64,000 nucleotides of DNA from JAPWJZ01 sp964575605. GTDB taxonomy: Bacteria > Pseudomonadota > Alphaproteobacteria > Micavibrionales > UBA2020. The stretch spans positions 1-64,000 of the forward strand of contig CAZNRN010000004.1 in the NCBI GenBank assembly GCA_964575605.1, read 5' to 3'. Both the position numbers and the translations under genes were made by a program. The notes under the pieces are model-generated. The model had not been told where the DNA came from. It saw nothing but the letters and a program-made list of their open reading frames with translations, and ran no database searches. Positions 63,395 to 64,000 of this stretch are shown here, piece after piece; the first letter of the stretch is position 1, and the number at the start of each line of letters is the position of its first letter.

Positions 63395-64000
63395 ATGGAA
63401 GTCATCGCAGTCATCGCCCCCCTGGTCGGCGCCATCATGGCCGGGGTTTTCGGCAAAAGGGGCCTCGGCGACACGGGCGCACAGGTGCTGACCTGCGTGC
63501 TGATGGGCATCGCCGCCGTTTGCTCGCTCATCCTTTTCCGCGACGTCGCGCTGCTGGGGCATGTGCGCACCATCGAACTGTTCACCTGGATTTCATCCGG
63601 CGACCTGAAAGTCAGCTGGTCGCTTCGCTTTGACCAGCTGTCGGCGCTGATGGTGCTGGTCGTCAACGTCGTTTCCTGCATGGTGCATATCTATTCCGTC
63701 GGCTACATGCACCACGACGACGCGCAGGCGCGTTTTATGTCGTACCTCAGCCTCTTTACCTTCGCGATGCTTGCGCTGGTGACGGCGAACAACCTCGTCC
63801 AGCTGTTCTTCGGCTGGGAAGGCGTGGGCCTTGCGTCCTACCTGCTCATCGGTTTCTGGAACCATAAGGAAAGTGCGAATGCCGCGGCCGTGAAGGCCTT
63901 CGTCATGAACCGCATCGGCGACTTCGGCCTTGCGCTTGGCATTTTTGCCTGCTTCTTCCTGTTCGGCTCGCTCGATTTCGACACGATTTTCTCCCAGGTG
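63395..64000 (+). CDS. nuoL: NADH-quinone oxidoreductase subunit L, partial (3' end outside window)
   Basis: NuoL is the large antiporter-like subunit at the end of the membrane arm. The first 202 residues are in the window. They include SLRFDQLSALMVLVVNVVS, IYSVGYMHHD, RFMSYLSLFTFAMLALV and FFGWEGVGLASYLLIGFW, the conserved Glu-containing helix, then KAFVMNRIGDFGLALG. The reading frame is open to the window edge. The genes nuoM and nuoN are expected beyond. Confidence 0.97.
   Translation, partial: MEVIAVIAPLVGAIMAGVFGKRGLGDTGAQVLTCVLMGIAAVCSLILFRDVALLGHVRTIELFTWISSGDLKVSWSLRFDQLSALMVLVVNVVSCMVHIYSVGYMHHDDAQARFMSYLSLFTFAMLALVTANNLVQLFFGWEGVGLASYLLIGFWNHKESANAAAVKAFVMNRIGDFGLALGIFACFFLFGSLDFDTIFSQV

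Overview
The window looks like chromosomal DNA of an alphaproteobacterium. Supporting evidence is an alphaproteobacterial-type complex I operon with separate nuoC and nuoD (53743 to the window end), RpoH, a CarD-family regulator, a seven-iron FdxA ferredoxin, a DUF2336 protein, a Tat-exported PhoX-type phosphatase, and several intergenic TTAA-N7-TTAA boxes that match the CtrA site. There is no 16S gene, so the lineage is open; a Micavibrio-like or other deep-branching alphaproteobacterium is a guess. No phage, insertion sequence, CRISPR array or replication origin was seen.

Layout. 1-400: two tandem tiny membrane-anchored proteins (one cut by the window edge). 595-5521: dapF-mtaB-(small membrane protein)-ftsY-amn, tightly packed. 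5611-6329: two small unknowns. 6331-9988: five tandem ankyrin-type genes on the minus strand. 10192-12791: a Gln-rich small protein, a DUF2336 protein behind a CtrA/Fur-like control region, and a secreted unknown. 12794-18962: pgk, proline iminopeptidase, a nuclease-fold protein without catalytic residues, rpoH, a Sel1-repeat protein and a phosphatase-fold protein without metal ligands. 19027-29661: two zincin-like proteins, PhoX, an ankyrin pair, an epimerase, NDH-2 and a TPR-glycosyltransferase. 29783-35401: carD, a short ankyrin gene with a partner, CsbD, fdxA and a divergent puuB-like/puuA-like pair. 35475-43521: exported proteins, GDPD, creA, a TerB-like protein, tRNA-Val, more ankyrin genes, bfd and two further iminopeptidases. 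43670-51700: a candidate undescribed system. 52064-53587: a His-rich cation efflux protein, a small exported protein and tRNA-Asp. 53743-64000: nuoABCDEF-orf-GHIJKL.

The most unusual part is 43670-51700: a vWA-fold protein with a degraded metal site, a long coiled-coil protein, a ClpB-like AAA+ protein whose first ATPase domain has lost its Walker A lysine, and two membrane proteins, several preceded by uridine-poor leaders. I infer a membrane-associated remodelling complex, perhaps distantly related to Ter/Tel stress systems.

Two themes cross the window. Ten ankyrin-type genes occur, and seven proteins from separate loci (five of them ankyrin-type) share a C-terminal motif, [IV]-x-V-x-x-P-[LVW]-x-[LFV]-[KR]. 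Several proteins also keep an enzyme or binding fold while losing key residues.
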